From NCBI GenBank assembly GCA_016871495.1, contig VHDF01000034.1:1-47308 (forward strand): a stretch of DNA of 47,308 nt. Direction: 5' to 3'. Origin of the DNA: Verrucomicrobiota bacterium (GTDB lineage: Bacteria > Verrucomicrobiota > Verrucomicrobiia > Limisphaerales > VHDF01). A model generated the notes under the pieces. The model ran no database searches. It saw nothing but the letters and a program-made list of their open reading frames with translations, and was not told where the DNA came from. This document shows, one piece after another, positions 9,501 to 16,482 of the stretch (position 1 is the stretch's first letter; each line of letters starts with the position of its first letter). A program made the translations under genes and the position numbers.

Positions 9501-10067
9501 CTTCTGCGGCTGCGTCAAATCTGCTGTCATGTCGGTCTCATCAAGGAAGGCGCGGTGGATGAGAGCGCCAAACTCAACGCGCTGCTCGACATGCTGGAAC
9601 CGCTCATGGAGGAAGGGCACAAGGTGCTCGTGTTTTCCCAGTTCGTCGGAATGCTGAATCTCCTGGAGACGGCTTTTGAGGAAAAGGCCTACCGCACTTT
9701 CAAACTGACGGGGAGCACGGAGGATCGCGGCGATCTGGTCCGGGATTTCCAGGCCGCGGAGGGTTCGGCCATTTTTCTGATTTCGCTCAAAGCGGGCGGC
9801 TTTGGATTGAATCTGACCGCGGCGAGTTACGTGGTATTGTTCGATCCCTGGTGGAATCCCGCCGTGGAGAACCAGGCCATCGACCGCACGCACCGGATCG
9901 GCCAGAGTTCCAAGGTTATTGCTTACCGGCTGCTCATCAAGAACAGCATCGAAGAAAAAATCCGGCAATTGCAGAAGCAGAAGTCGAGTCTCGCCTCCGA
10001 TCTGCTGGGTGAGGAAAAGTTCGCCCAAAGTTTGACCATGGAAGATCTGCAATTTCTCCTGGCCTGA
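6501..10067 (+). CDS. SWIM zinc-finger SNF2-family helicase
   Basis: A 1188-residue SWI2/SNF2 ATPase likely to translocate on duplex DNA. An N-terminal SWIM zinc finger (CNC...CKH pattern in ACNCARKVNCKHAG, about residues 74-88) is followed by a long middle region without recognised motifs. The two RecA-like lobes are at the C-terminus. Motif I is DDMGLGKT near residue 759, the Walker B is LDEGQN near 856 (DEGQ rather than DEAH, usual for bacterial SNF2) and motif III is LSGTPIENR near 885. The C-lobe holds SLKAGGFGLNLTAA and the arginine finger in AIDRTHRIGQ. The ATG at 6501 overlaps the ubiD-family stop. Such proteins occur widely in bacteria, often annotated as DEAD/DEAH helicase or RapA-like, but their roles in repair or transcription are mostly undefined. 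The next gene converges on it 27 bp away. Confidence 0.92.
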   Translation: MSKTMVTMWSGGIEKARGLFDEHVLRKARYLVDHAKVSKVELIEDGKGVAADVLGGAPYRSSLVPLPDGGWKAACNCARKVNCKHAGAVFLTVLDAKAAAAKATSAVPGRKETPAAKATIPRRLAPDSQIKFGTYVAEILGRPLTVQESSFCQHVDTVFRFHKSTNHIDSWSLSRLGIRLEADLYGYCEFGPRPATHVVEFWHFLAYTARNYRQPVPEFLKGIPIPPEIEAETSSWYRKKQLRVWFRRLDAATSELVEDSEDGSAQTVQTHEFRLILARDAACLEHRVAGQEKFVRCKLDFLRGLDEALLDGALAVEEWSRPLVDAYLASYKLEPRVKLTYQDAETHGFLCRLFRIKPPPEFIVGDSGEPVQFIEEPLRWEVTAPAEGGGDYQLRLLDPEGAPPPPALAVVGKTRCFYVSSDAVRPSPPVPAGLLAADGPNAIPSEIIETPSGVRFLTTLRCVMPERLESRVQRVVPKVSIGCRLVTPNVYSSAEYCEFDVAASAASPLIEFHGHWDGRQWQLKESQKASHSHLLMSVVDQSLMDRVPKLMEMLGVKFPSYYGEKPKCRVTKNFPGLFAAWVKSMPPEILLKLDKPLKTIVEGDVSATVKLQVEEDGVDWFNLRVTVDTKATDLTSEEIKALLDARGSFVRLKGKGWRRLAYDLTPEEDEKLAKLGLSPHELSSEPQRLHALQLANEAAKKFLPAAQIEKIERRASEIRTRITPHQPAAVKAELRPYQTDGYHFLAYLASNRFGGILADDMGLGKTLQALTWLAWLRKELHESGPVLVVCPKSVTDNWRSEAAKFTPELRVRLWTAADVGQLAEQAGSADLHILNYVQLRMTAELVAGIAWSVVILDEGQNIKNPDSKTAQASRALKAVHRLVLSGTPIENRLLDLWSLMAFAMPGALGNRSQFMRTYDAKGDPLARQRLTARVRPFLLRRTKGQVARDLPDRIEEDLFCELEGEQKRLYQAELKLAQQRLLGVKSDEQLAKERFHFLTSLLRLRQICCHVGLIKEGAVDESAKLNALLDMLEPLMEEGHKVLVFSQFVGMLNLLETAFEEKAYRTFKLTGSTEDRGDLVRDFQAAEGSAIFLISLKAGGFGLNLTAASYVVLFDPWWNPAVENQAIDRTHRIGQSSKVIAYRLLIKNSIEEKIRQLQKQKSSLASDLLGEEKFAQSLTMEDLQFLLA

Positions 10068-10094
10068 AGCCGCAGGCCGGAGTGGCGGGCGGCC

Positions 10095-11288
10095 TTAACC
10101 GCAGTTTTCGACGGAATCGCGAATCGCCTTCCTAAACTGGGGGATGCCTTCGTCGAAGGCCGCGGCGATCGGAAGCACGGGCGTTTTGGGAATACGGCGC
10201 TTGAACTTGCGCAGGTTCGATTCCGCAACCTCTTCATCCATCTTGTTGGCGACCACCAAGCGCGGGCGCTGCAGCAAGGCGGGATCATAAAGTTCGAGCT
10301 CCGCCAGCAATTCCCGATAATCCTGCCAAGGTTCGCGTCCATCGGTTCCGGCCATGTCGAGCAGAATGACCAGGACTTTGCACCGTTGGATGTGGCGAAG
10401 GAACGCGTGGCCGAGTCCGACGTTCTTGTGCGCTCCGGCAATCAAACCGGGCACATCGCACACCGTGAGCCGGCAGTAATCCTCGTATTCGACGATGCCG
10501 ATCTGGGGGTGGAGCGTGGTGAACGGATACGGCGCGATCTTGGGGCGGGCGCGCGAGATCGCGGTCAGGAGGGTGGATTTGCCGGCGTTGGGAAAGCCCA
10601 CGAGTCCAACCTCGGCCATGATGCGCAGTTCGAGCTGAAAGTCGCCTTCGTCGCCCGGCTCTCCGGGTTGGGCGAAGCGGGGAGTTTGCCGGCGAGCGGT
10701 CGCGAAATTGCGGTTGCCCAACCCTCCCCGGCCACCCCGGCAGAGCACAAACTGCTGGCCATGTTCTGTCAAATCCGCCACCCATTGCTTTTCCCCGGAT
10801 CCTCCGTCTGGAATGATGGGATCTGGCTCCTGTTCGAGATCGATTTCCTGGGCGCGCTCGCGCCCTGAGTAACGCATGACAGGCCGCCTGCCGGTCGCGC
10901 TCAGCAGAGTGGGGCGGGTGGGTTCGGCCTCAGTTTCAGGTTCAGGTCCCGGTTTGCTGGGAATCTCCTCGTCTTGGGGGGAGGCGACCCGAGGCAGTTT
11001 CCAGACGACGGTTCCGCATGGAACTTTGACGAGGAGGACCTTTCCCGCGTGGCCGTCCATGCCTTTGCCCATGCCTGCTTCACCATTTTGGGCGATGAGG
11101 CGGGGCTTGTAGTATTGTTCGATGAGGTTGTTGAGGTCGTGATCCGCTTGCAAGATGACGTCGCCGCCGCGTCCGCCATTGCCGCCGCTGGGGCCGCCTT
11201 TGGGCACGAAGGCTTCTCGGTGGAAGGCGACGCAGCCCTTGCCGCCGTGGCCGGCCCGCGCGTAGATCTTGATCTCGTCGATGAACAC
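10095..11288 (-). CDS. obgE: Obg GTPase with inserted acidic segment
   Basis: Essential ribosome-associated GTPase that assists 50S assembly. The 397-residue protein has the glycine-rich Obg fold (GGKGCVAFHREAFVPKGGP, residues 16-34) and a G domain with G1 GFPNAGKST at 231-239, G3 DVPG and G4 NKMD. Between CGTVVWK (residue 97) and ADLTEHGQQ (residue 171) lie about 70 extra residues rich in Pro, Glu and Asp, where typical Obg has a loop of about ten. The family core is otherwise intact, and the C-terminus stops soon after the G domain. The start is taken as GTG at 11288 because it gives MFIDEIKIYARAG, matching the conserved N-terminus; the frame extends to 11363 through the terminator hairpin without homology, and I see no clear ribosome-binding site. 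It follows rplU-rpmA, the classic gene order, but with a terminator between. Confidence 0.92.
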   Translation of the reverse strand: MFIDEIKIYARAGHGGKGCVAFHREAFVPKGGPSGGNGGRGGDVILQADHDLNNLIEQYYKPRLIAQNGEAGMGKGMDGHAGKVLLVKVPCGTVVWKLPRVASPQDEEIPSKPGPEPETEAEPTRPTLLSATGRRPVMRYSGRERAQEIDLEQEPDPIIPDGGSGEKQWVADLTEHGQQFVLCRGGRGGLGNRNFATARRQTPRFAQPGEPGDEGDFQLELRIMAEVGLVGFPNAGKSTLLTAISRARPKIAPYPFTTLHPQIGIVEYEDYCRLTVCDVPGLIAGAHKNVGLGHAFLRHIQRCKVLVILLDMAGTDGREPWQDYRELLAELELYDPALLQRPRLVVANKMDEEVAESNLRKFKRRIPKTPVLPIAAAFDEGIPQFRKAIRDSVENCG

Positions 11289-11310
11289 GAAGGAAACGGG
11301 TTGGGTGAAG

Positions 11311-11340
11311 AAAAAAGGCGAGGTTGAGGAACCTCGCCTT
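11311..11340 (-). terminator. Intrinsic terminator after rpmA
   Basis: On the minus strand an 11-bp perfect stem (AAGGCGAGGTT with AACCTCGCCTT, loop CCTC) runs into six T residues. It begins 26 bp after the rpmA stop and ends 22 bp before the obgE start, so it should reduce or uncouple obgE expression from the ribosomal protein genes. Confidence 0.85.
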
Positions 11341-11366
11341 GCGCCCCGGGTGCCCGTGGGCAAATC

Positions 11367-11624
11367 TTAGTTGTTGGCGGTGGAGGGAATCACACTGACG
11401 CGTTTGCTGTTCTTTTCGAATTTCACGTGGCCGTCGGTCTTCGCGAACAGAGTCCAGTCCCGACCGGTGCCGACATTCTGGCCGGCGGTGAATTTCGTCC
11501 CGCGCTGGCGCACGAGAATGCTGCCTGCGGTGACGAATTGACCGCCGTATTCCTTGACGCCAAGCCTTTTGCTGACGCTGTCGCGTCCGTTCTTAACGCT
11601 GCCGCCGCCTTTCTTGTGTGCCAT
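11367..11624 (-). CDS. rpmA: 50S ribosomal protein L27
   Basis: An 85-residue ribosomal protein whose N-terminal tail reaches the peptidyl-transferase centre. It begins [16 protein letters not shown], the L27 signature, and contains [19 protein letters not shown] and the central [17 protein letters not shown]. There is no Firmicutes-type cleavable N-terminal extension. It lies 34 bp downstream of rplU on the same strand and is followed by an intrinsic terminator. Length and composition are normal. Confidence 0.97.
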   Translation of the reverse strand: MAHKKGGGSVKNGRDSVSKRLGVKEYGGQFVTAGSILVRQRGTKFTAGQNVGTGRDWTLFAKTDGHVKFEKNSKRVSVIPSTANN

Positions 11625-11658
11625 AAGTTGAAGTGAGGGAAAAGGGTGGTGCGACGGT

Positions 11659-11970
11659 TTAGCCCGTGATTTCTTTGATGAGGACGACGGAAAGTTCCTG
11701 CCGGTGTCCGATCGTCTTGTGGTAACCCTTGCGGCGCTTCATCTTGAATGTGAGCTTCTTGTCGCCGCGTTTGTGTTCCACCACATCCGCGACGATGGAG
11801 GCTTGCGCCACGGTGGGGGATCCCACGGAGATGTTGCCGTCTTTATTGACCAGCAAGACGCGGTCAAAGGTGAAGGGTTGTCCCGCCTCGGCTTCGATCC
11901 GCTCGATTTCGAGGAGGTCGCCTGCCGAGACACGATATTGTTTACCGCCGGTTTCGAATACTGCGTACAT
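11659..11970 (-). CDS. rplU: 50S ribosomal protein L21
   Basis: A 103-residue 23S rRNA-binding protein of the large subunit. It begins [23 protein letters not shown] and ends with the [13 protein letters not shown] segment typical of L21. The ATG at 11970 is favoured by this conserved start and by AGGGTGA six bases upstream; the open frame extends upstream without homology. It is the first gene of the rplU-rpmA unit and has a plausible sigma-70-type promoter upstream (11996-12024). Confidence 0.97.
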   Translation of the reverse strand: MYAVFETGGKQYRVSAGDLLEIERIEAEAGQPFTFDRVLLVNKDGNISVGSPTVAQASIVADVVEHKRGDKKLTFKMKRRKGYHKTIGHRQELSVVLIKEITG

Positions 11971-11995
11971 AGTCACCCTGATTTTGGGAACGCAG

Positions 11996-12024
11996 ATGCA
12001 AGCAAACGAGCCCGGGCGTGTCAA
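11996..12024 (-). promoter_or_regulatory. Putative sigma-70 promoter of rplU-rpmA
   Basis: On the minus strand a perfect -35 box TTGACA (12024-12019) is followed after 17 bases by TTGCAT (12001-11996) as a weak -10 box (three of six consensus positions). It ends 25 bp before the rplU ATG, allowing a short leader. Position and spacing fit; the weak -10 keeps confidence moderate. Confidence 0.5.
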
Positions 12025-12080
12025 CCTCTTGTTTTTCTCTTTCCGCCCTCGTCGCCTCCCGGTAAAACGCCTCTGGCGTT

Positions 12081-12157
12081 GCATCGGTAGCTCAATTGGA
12101 TAGAGCTTCTGACTTCGGATCAGAGGGTTGCAGGTTCGAGTCCTGCCCGATGCACCA
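12081..12157 (+). tRNA. tRNA-Arg (anticodon TCG)
   Basis: A complete cloverleaf can be folded by eye. The acceptor stem is GCATCGG paired with CCGATGC, and the D stem is GCTC/GAGC. The anticodon stem TCTGA/TCAGA carries the loop CTTCGGA, giving anticodon TCG, which reads the CGA arginine codon. The T stem is GCAGG/CCTGC with loop TTCGAGT. The CCA end is encoded (12155-12157). It is divergent from rplU and precedes rlmN. Confidence 0.96.
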
Positions 12158-12186
12158 GTTTTGAATCAACGACTTACGCTGATTCT

Positions 12187-12214
12187 GCGAAGGCGGTCGA
12201 AAGGCCGCCTTCGC
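12187..12214 (+). other. Hairpin downstream of tRNA-Arg
   Basis: GCGAAGGCGG (12187-12196) pairs with CCGCCTTCGC (12205-12214) around an 8-base loop, 29 bp after the tRNA. No T-run follows, so it is either a weak terminator, a processing element or a dispersed palindrome in the leader of rlmN. Confidence 0.4.
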
Positions 12215-12335
12215 CATCGCCTCCGCTCCGCGGCCGGGCGGGTTTGGTGGTGAAGACGGTCGAGGAGGAAAATAGACGCAGACGCAGGAGAACTTGATTG
12301 AAGACGCGACGGGCGATGCATCAGCTTAAGGGGCG

Positions 12336-13484
12336 ATGGCGAATTCGCGGCCGGACATTCGAACGATTTTTCCGCAACAACTGACAGCGACCCTGTCGGA
12401 ATGGGGGCATCCAACCTACCGGGCGGATCAAATCACCCAGTGGGTCCATCGCGCTCGCGCGGCGAGTTGGGATGAGATGACGAACGTTCCTGGGGAACTG
12501 CGCGAGCGATTGGCCGAAACGTTCTCCCTGCATCCCCTTGAGTTGGTGGCGGTCCAGGGTTCCGGGGATACCACCCGCAAATTTCTTTGGCGTTTGCGGG
12601 ACGGGTCGCTCATCGAGAGCGTGTTGATTCCGGCGAATCCGGCCCTTTACGGCGAGTCGAGCGACCGGCATACCCTTTGCGTCTCGACCCAAGTCGGCTG
12701 CGCGTACGGATGCCGGTTTTGCGCCAGCGGCCTGGAGGGGTGGAAACGGAATCTGGAGCCTGAGGAGATTGTGGGTCAGGTTTATGCTGTTGAGCGCTGG
12801 CATCAAGACCAGCGGCGAAAGGAGGGTGGGCTCATCGAGAAGGCGAAGGAACGGCTGGTGAGCAATCTCGTGATCATGGGCATGGGCGAGCCGCTGGCCA
12901 ACTACGAGCGACTGATGCAGGCTTTGCGGATTCTCAATGCCTCGTGGGGAGGTGGATTGGGGGCGCGGAAGATCACGGTTTCCACGAGCGGTCTGGCGCC
13001 GCAAATCCGGCAGTTGGCGAACGAGCCTGAGCAATTCCAACTGGCCATTTCGCTGCACGGGGCGACGGATCCGGTCCGGAACCGCATCATGCCTGTCAAC
13101 CGGAAATACCCGCTGGGGGTGCTGATGGAGGCTTGCGCTTATTTTCGCGAAGCGAAGTCTCGCCTGATTACTTTTGAATACATCTTGCTGGCCGGCATCA
13201 ACGACACTCCGGGCGATGCCAAGGCGCTCGGCGAACTGGCCTTCAAGCTGAAGGCCAAGGTCAATCTCATTCCTTACAACCGAGTCGAAGGACTGCCGTG
13301 GGAACGGCCCGAGGAGCCTGAACAAGAGGCTTTCCTGAGTCGGCTCAGAGAAGGTGGCGTTACGGCCACGCTCCGGCGGGAGAAGGGGCACGATATCGAC
13401 GCCGCGTGCGGGCAGTTGCGATTGCGCGTCGAGAAGGCTCAGGCCGAGAGCGGAGAGGAAAAGAACGAGGCTCAGAACTCCTGA
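12336..13484 (+). CDS. rlmN: Dual-specificity 23S/tRNA adenine-C2 methyltransferase
   Basis: Radical-SAM enzyme that methylates C2 of A2503 in 23S rRNA and A37 of some tRNAs. The 382-residue protein has the iron-sulfur motif CX3CX2C in GCAYGCRFCASG. Both mechanistic cysteines are in the expected places: one in TLCVSTQVGC, the other near the C-terminus in GHDIDAACGQLR. MGMGEPLANYE and ISLHGATDPVRNRIMP are further RlmN signatures. About 20 residues (around WHQDQRRKEGGLIEKAKERL) lengthen the region after the cluster compared with E. coli RlmN, and the acidic C-terminal tail is extra. The start at 12336 gives a normal N-terminal domain. Confidence 0.93.
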   Translation: MANSRPDIRTIFPQQLTATLSEWGHPTYRADQITQWVHRARAASWDEMTNVPGELRERLAETFSLHPLELVAVQGSGDTTRKFLWRLRDGSLIESVLIPANPALYGESSDRHTLCVSTQVGCAYGCRFCASGLEGWKRNLEPEEIVGQVYAVERWHQDQRRKEGGLIEKAKERLVSNLVIMGMGEPLANYERLMQALRILNASWGGGLGARKITVSTSGLAPQIRQLANEPEQFQLAISLHGATDPVRNRIMPVNRKYPLGVLMEACAYFREAKSRLITFEYILLAGINDTPGDAKALGELAFKLKAKVNLIPYNRVEGLPWERPEEPEQEAFLSRLREGGVTATLRREKGHDIDAACGQLRLRVEKAQAESGEEKNEAQNS

Positions 13485-13694
13485 CCTGGCGTGGAATCAG
13501 GTTGAGCCCGCTTGGCGGTAGATGAGGCGGAGGTGGGAAGAATGGTTTCCGTTTGCGAACCATGACTTGGAGCGTATCGGGAGCATTCTTTTCGGAGGTG
13601 CCAGTTTCGCCCGCCCTCCTCACAAGGATGCGCAAGCCTTGGCCGTCGCGGGCTTCTGATCCGAAGGTCAGGTCGTGTCCGCACGGCTGGCGCT
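13485..13694. other. Gap of 210 bp without recognised gene
   Basis: Lies between convergent rlmN and the orphan transposase-domain gene. Short frames exist on both strands but none has a recognisable motif or start signal. No strong hairpin was seen. Confidence 0.4.
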
Positions 13695-14294
13695 CTACCA
13701 ATCGCCATTCATGCAGTCGGCGAAGATCGCGCGTTGGATGCGTTCCTCGGCCATTGCGCGGTAGTCGAGATCGGCTGCCGAGTTCAGAGGGTCCGATCTG
13801 TGAACTTCTCCGCGCGCCGGGAGCGAAGTTCTCCAACAGGCGGAATCCCTCCAATCCACGGTCTCGATGCCGCGCGTGTGGGTGAGCTGAGGGAAGAAAT
13901 CCTCCATGGTTCTCTTGGCTCGGATGGAATCTTCCAACACTTGGGCGAGGGTTTCGCGAAGGGCAGGGCGGGCTGCTCGGCGAAATCGAGACAAATCTCC
14001 TGCGCTTGTTGGTTTGCCGTCGCACCAGGCCCGCCACATGGGAGCCTTGGTGCACAGTTCCTCGATTTCTTCTGACGGATAGATGCCCCGCGCGTAGGCC
14101 ATCGTGAGGATGGAGAGAAGTGAACGGAACCTTATTCGGGTTGAACAGAACTCAGGGGCGCCCACGACGGAACTCCGGGCGTGAAAGAGTCCCGCCCTCG
14201 TTACGAGAGCCCACGCATCGGCCTGAAGGAGGTGAAGCATGGCATCCGAATGGGTTCCGCGAGCGTAGTCCAAAGGGGTGTTGATGTTTTTCAC
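13695..14294 (-). CDS. Orphan protein resembling DDE-transposase N-terminal domain (DUF772-like)
   Basis: A 199-residue protein. The segment AYARGIYPSEEIEELCTKAP, followed by GKPTSAGDLSRFRR, resembles the N-terminal helical DNA-binding domain (DUF772) of IS5/IS1182-type transposases, where YxxGI..S...IE..C and D...ISRFRR are conserved. The DDE catalytic domain that should follow is absent. Instead the protein ends after ADLDYRAMAEERIQRAIFADCM. The start is GTG at 14294, preceded by AAAGG at a good distance; the frame continues upstream without similarity. It is either a transposase fragment that still has an intact frame or a repurposed DNA-binding protein. No terminal repeats were found around it. 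It is unrelated to the IS481 transposase at the start of the window. Confidence 0.6.
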   Translation of the reverse strand: MKNINTPLDYARGTHSDAMLHLLQADAWALVTRAGLFHARSSVVGAPEFCSTRIRFRSLLSILTMAYARGIYPSEEIEELCTKAPMWRAWCDGKPTSAGDLSRFRRAARPALRETLAQVLEDSIRAKRTMEDFFPQLTHTRGIETVDWRDSACWRTSLPARGEVHRSDPLNSAADLDYRAMAEERIQRAIFADCMNGDW

Positions 14295-14899
14295 GATAGG
14301 CCTTTCTTTGCCGGGAACTGGGTTCCCGATGATTCGACTCGTCTTAGTTTTCCCAGGTTCGGGTGACGATCCGGTGACGAAGTCGAGACTTCTGGGAAAA
14401 AGAGTTGATTGGGTGTATCTCTTGTGATGGGAGCAGCTTGGGTGAGCGAACCGGGTTCTTCGGGATTCTGAACGAAGTGGTCGCAACCCTGGAACTCGGC
14501 CCGACCGACTGTGGGGCGCGGCGTTTAGCCCGGATCATTCATCCTGAGCTTGAATCCGCGACCGTGTGCCGCGTGAGGGCACGCGGCCTACCATCGCGCC
14601 TGCCTCTGTGTTTGGAGGCCCGGTGTCATCGCCGGGCGTCCCGTGCATGAAATAGGCAGGCAAGGCCGTTTCGGGAGGTGTCTTCGAAAGGGCGTTGATG
14701 GTTCGAGAGGCTAGTGGAGTGCAGATGCAATGGGATTTCCCCTGGAAGTTCGTGCAGTTGGAGCGAGTCGACGCGGTTCGGATTGCGGGCACCGAACCCG
14801 CATTTTTCACACTCGAAGGGGTCGAAGGCCCATGATTACTTCCGTTCAACCTCAGTGCGCGCCTCGACACGATCCGGGCCATTGGGGTACGGTCGCGGC
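14295..14899. other. 605-bp intergenic region with dispersed repeat
   Basis: Separates two divergently transcribed genes, so it should hold both promoters, but no convincing boxes were found. It contains a 120-bp dispersed repeat (14538-14657). After it, a 45-codon plus-strand frame (about 14698-14835, MVREASG to GVEGP) and an opposing minus-strand frame with a zinc-knuckle-like CEKCG are visible. Neither is supported enough to call, and the second may be a gene remnant. Confidence 0.45.
14538..14657 (-). repeat. 120-bp dispersed repeat, copy A
   Basis: Read on the minus strand it aligns without gaps to 46252-46371 on the plus strand, with about 12 differences over 120 positions. It contains two internal palindromes (GGGACGCCCGG...CCGGGCC and GGCCGCGTGCC...GCGGC). 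It lies in a non-coding gap between divergent genes. Confidence 0.85.
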
Positions 14900-16354
14900 G
14901 TGTTGAACGACGTTGGTGCCGTGATCCATCCCAAGTTGCTTCAGGATTTCCTTTCGGTTGTGGGTCCGTCGGGGGTGGTGGCTTTGCCCCGGGAGTTGCT
15001 GGTCTACGAGTGCGATGCCTTCACGCTGGAGAGGAATCTTCCGGGGGCGGTGATTTTGCCCGGAACCGTGGAGGAGACGGCCCGAGTGGTTCGGCTCTGT
15101 CGCGACGCGGGCGTTCCCATCGTTCCGCGCGGGGCCGGCACCAGTTTGAGTGGCAGCGTGCTCGCGGGTTCCAACGCGGTGATGATCGGCGTGAGCCGCT
15201 TGAATCGGATTCTTGACCTGGATCCGCGCAATCGCCGGGCCTTGGTTGAGGCGGGCTGCGTCAATGCCTGGGTGACGCAGGCAGCCCAGCCCTTCGGCCT
15301 CTATTACGCCCCCGACCCTTCCAGCCAATCGGCCTGCACCATCGGCGGCAATGTGGGCACGAATTCGGGCGGACCCCACACCCTGAAGCAGGGCGTCACC
15401 ACCAACCATGTTCTGGGGTTGGAGATGGTGCTTCCCGACGGCGATGTGGTCTGGCTGGGAACGCGTCCGGGCGAAGGCGAGCGCGACGATGGCATGGATT
15501 TACGCGGGGCCGCCATCGGTGCCGAGGGCATGTTCGGGGTGGTCACCAGGGTCTTGCTGAAGTTGGTCCGCTCGCCCCAGGCCTACCGGACGATGCTCGG
15601 AGTTTTCGAGTCCGTCAGCGATGCCAGCCAGACCGTGAGCGACATCATCGCGGACGGTTTGGTGCCCGGCGCCCTGGAGATGATGGATCAAATGATCACT
15701 CAGGCGGTGGAATCCGCCTATCATTTCGGGTTTCCCCTGGATGCTGGAGCACTGTTGATCATTGAACTTGATGGCATCGAAGCCGGGCTCGACCGGCAGG
15801 TGGAGAGAGTCACCACTCTCTGCCGGAAGAATCGCGCGCGTGAAGTTCGCCACGCCAAGACCTCCGAGGAGCGCGCCGCCTTGTGGAAGTGCCGCAAGCG
15901 TGCTTTTGGTGCGATTGGAAGGTTGAGTCCGAACTTTTTGACGCAGGACGGGGTCGTGCCCCGGTCGAAACTGCCCGAAATGATGAACTTTATTCGGGAG
16001 GTGTCGGAGCGGTCCGGCCTGCGCATTCCGAACGTCTTCCACGCGGGAGACGGCAATCTGCATCCGTTGATCCTTTATGATGAACGGGATCCCGACCAGG
16101 TGCGGAGAGCGGTTCAGGCCGGCAACGAGATTCTTGAGCGCTGCGTGGAACTGGGCGGCAGCGTGACTGGCGAGCATGGGATCGGCGTGGAGAAAATGGA
16201 ATTCATGTCGCGGCAGTTCAGTCCGGACGACCTCGATGCCATGCGCACTTTGCGCCGTGTGTTCGATCCGGGTCTGCGGAGCAATCCGGGGAAAATGTTT
16301 CCCTCCGGCGCCCGTTGCGGCGATGTTGCCGTGAAGAAGCAAGCCGCCGCATGA
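14900..16354 (+). CDS. glcD: Glycolate oxidase FAD-binding subunit GlcD
   Basis: FAD-binding (PCMH/VAO-type) subunit that oxidises glycolate (or D-lactate) to the 2-oxoacid. The 484-residue protein shows the FAD-binding PRGAGTSLSGS (about residue 76), GGNVGTNSGGPHTLKQG, and GAEGMFGVVTRVLLKL. The C-terminal cap/substrate segment includes NVFHAGDGNLHPLIL (about 378) and TGEHGIGVEKMEFM. GTG at 14900 is chosen for length; GTG at 14921 is an alternative. Its stop overlaps a relic of the original glcE start (ATGA at 16351-16354), with a palindromic element now inserted between the genes. Together with glcE and glcF it would form a membrane-associated complex feeding electrons to quinone. A D-lactate dehydrogenase role cannot be excluded. 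Confidence 0.9.
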   Translation: MLNDVGAVIHPKLLQDFLSVVGPSGVVALPRELLVYECDAFTLERNLPGAVILPGTVEETARVVRLCRDAGVPIVPRGAGTSLSGSVLAGSNAVMIGVSRLNRILDLDPRNRRALVEAGCVNAWVTQAAQPFGLYYAPDPSSQSACTIGGNVGTNSGGPHTLKQGVTTNHVLGLEMVLPDGDVVWLGTRPGEGERDDGMDLRGAAIGAEGMFGVVTRVLLKLVRSPQAYRTMLGVFESVSDASQTVSDIIADGLVPGALEMMDQMITQAVESAYHFGFPLDAGALLIIELDGIEAGLDRQVERVTTLCRKNRAREVRHAKTSEERAALWKCRKRAFGAIGRLSPNFLTQDGVVPRSKLPEMMNFIREVSERSGLRIPNVFHAGDGNLHPLILYDERDPDQVRRAVQAGNEILERCVELGGSVTGEHGIGVEKMEFMSRQFSPDDLDAMRTLRRVFDPGLRSNPGKMFPSGARCGDVAVKKQAAA

Positions 16355-16360
16355 GTGCCC

Positions 16361-16482
16361 CAGCCGTTCTCATTTTGACTGATCAAGGTAGGGCGCGCAC
16401 TCCGCTGCGCGCCGAAACCGGGTGTTTCCAAAGGCGGCGCGCACGGAGTGACGCGCCCTACCCACCACAATGAGAACGGCTG
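16361..16482. mobile_element. MITE-like palindromic element at glcD/glcE junction
   Basis: A 122-bp element with 14-bp perfect terminal inverted repeats (CAGCCGTTCTCATT at 16361-16374 and its complement at 16469-16482) and an inner inverted repeat (GGTAGGGCGCG at 16387-16397 with CGCGCCCTACC at 16452-16462). It is flanked by near-identical direct repeats TGAGTGCCC (16352-16360) and TGAGTGCTCC (16483-16492), consistent with target duplication. It encodes no protein. The ATG used for glcE at 16470 lies inside its right terminal repeat. Confidence 0.7.

Noticed and set aside
12187-12214. Hairpin after tRNA-Arg as an intrinsic terminator
   Set aside because: The stem is good but no T-run follows; kept only as an unassigned hairpin.
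13695-14294. Complete insertion sequence around the orphan transposase-like gene
   Set aside because: No DDE domain, terminal inverted repeats or target duplication could be found in the flanks.
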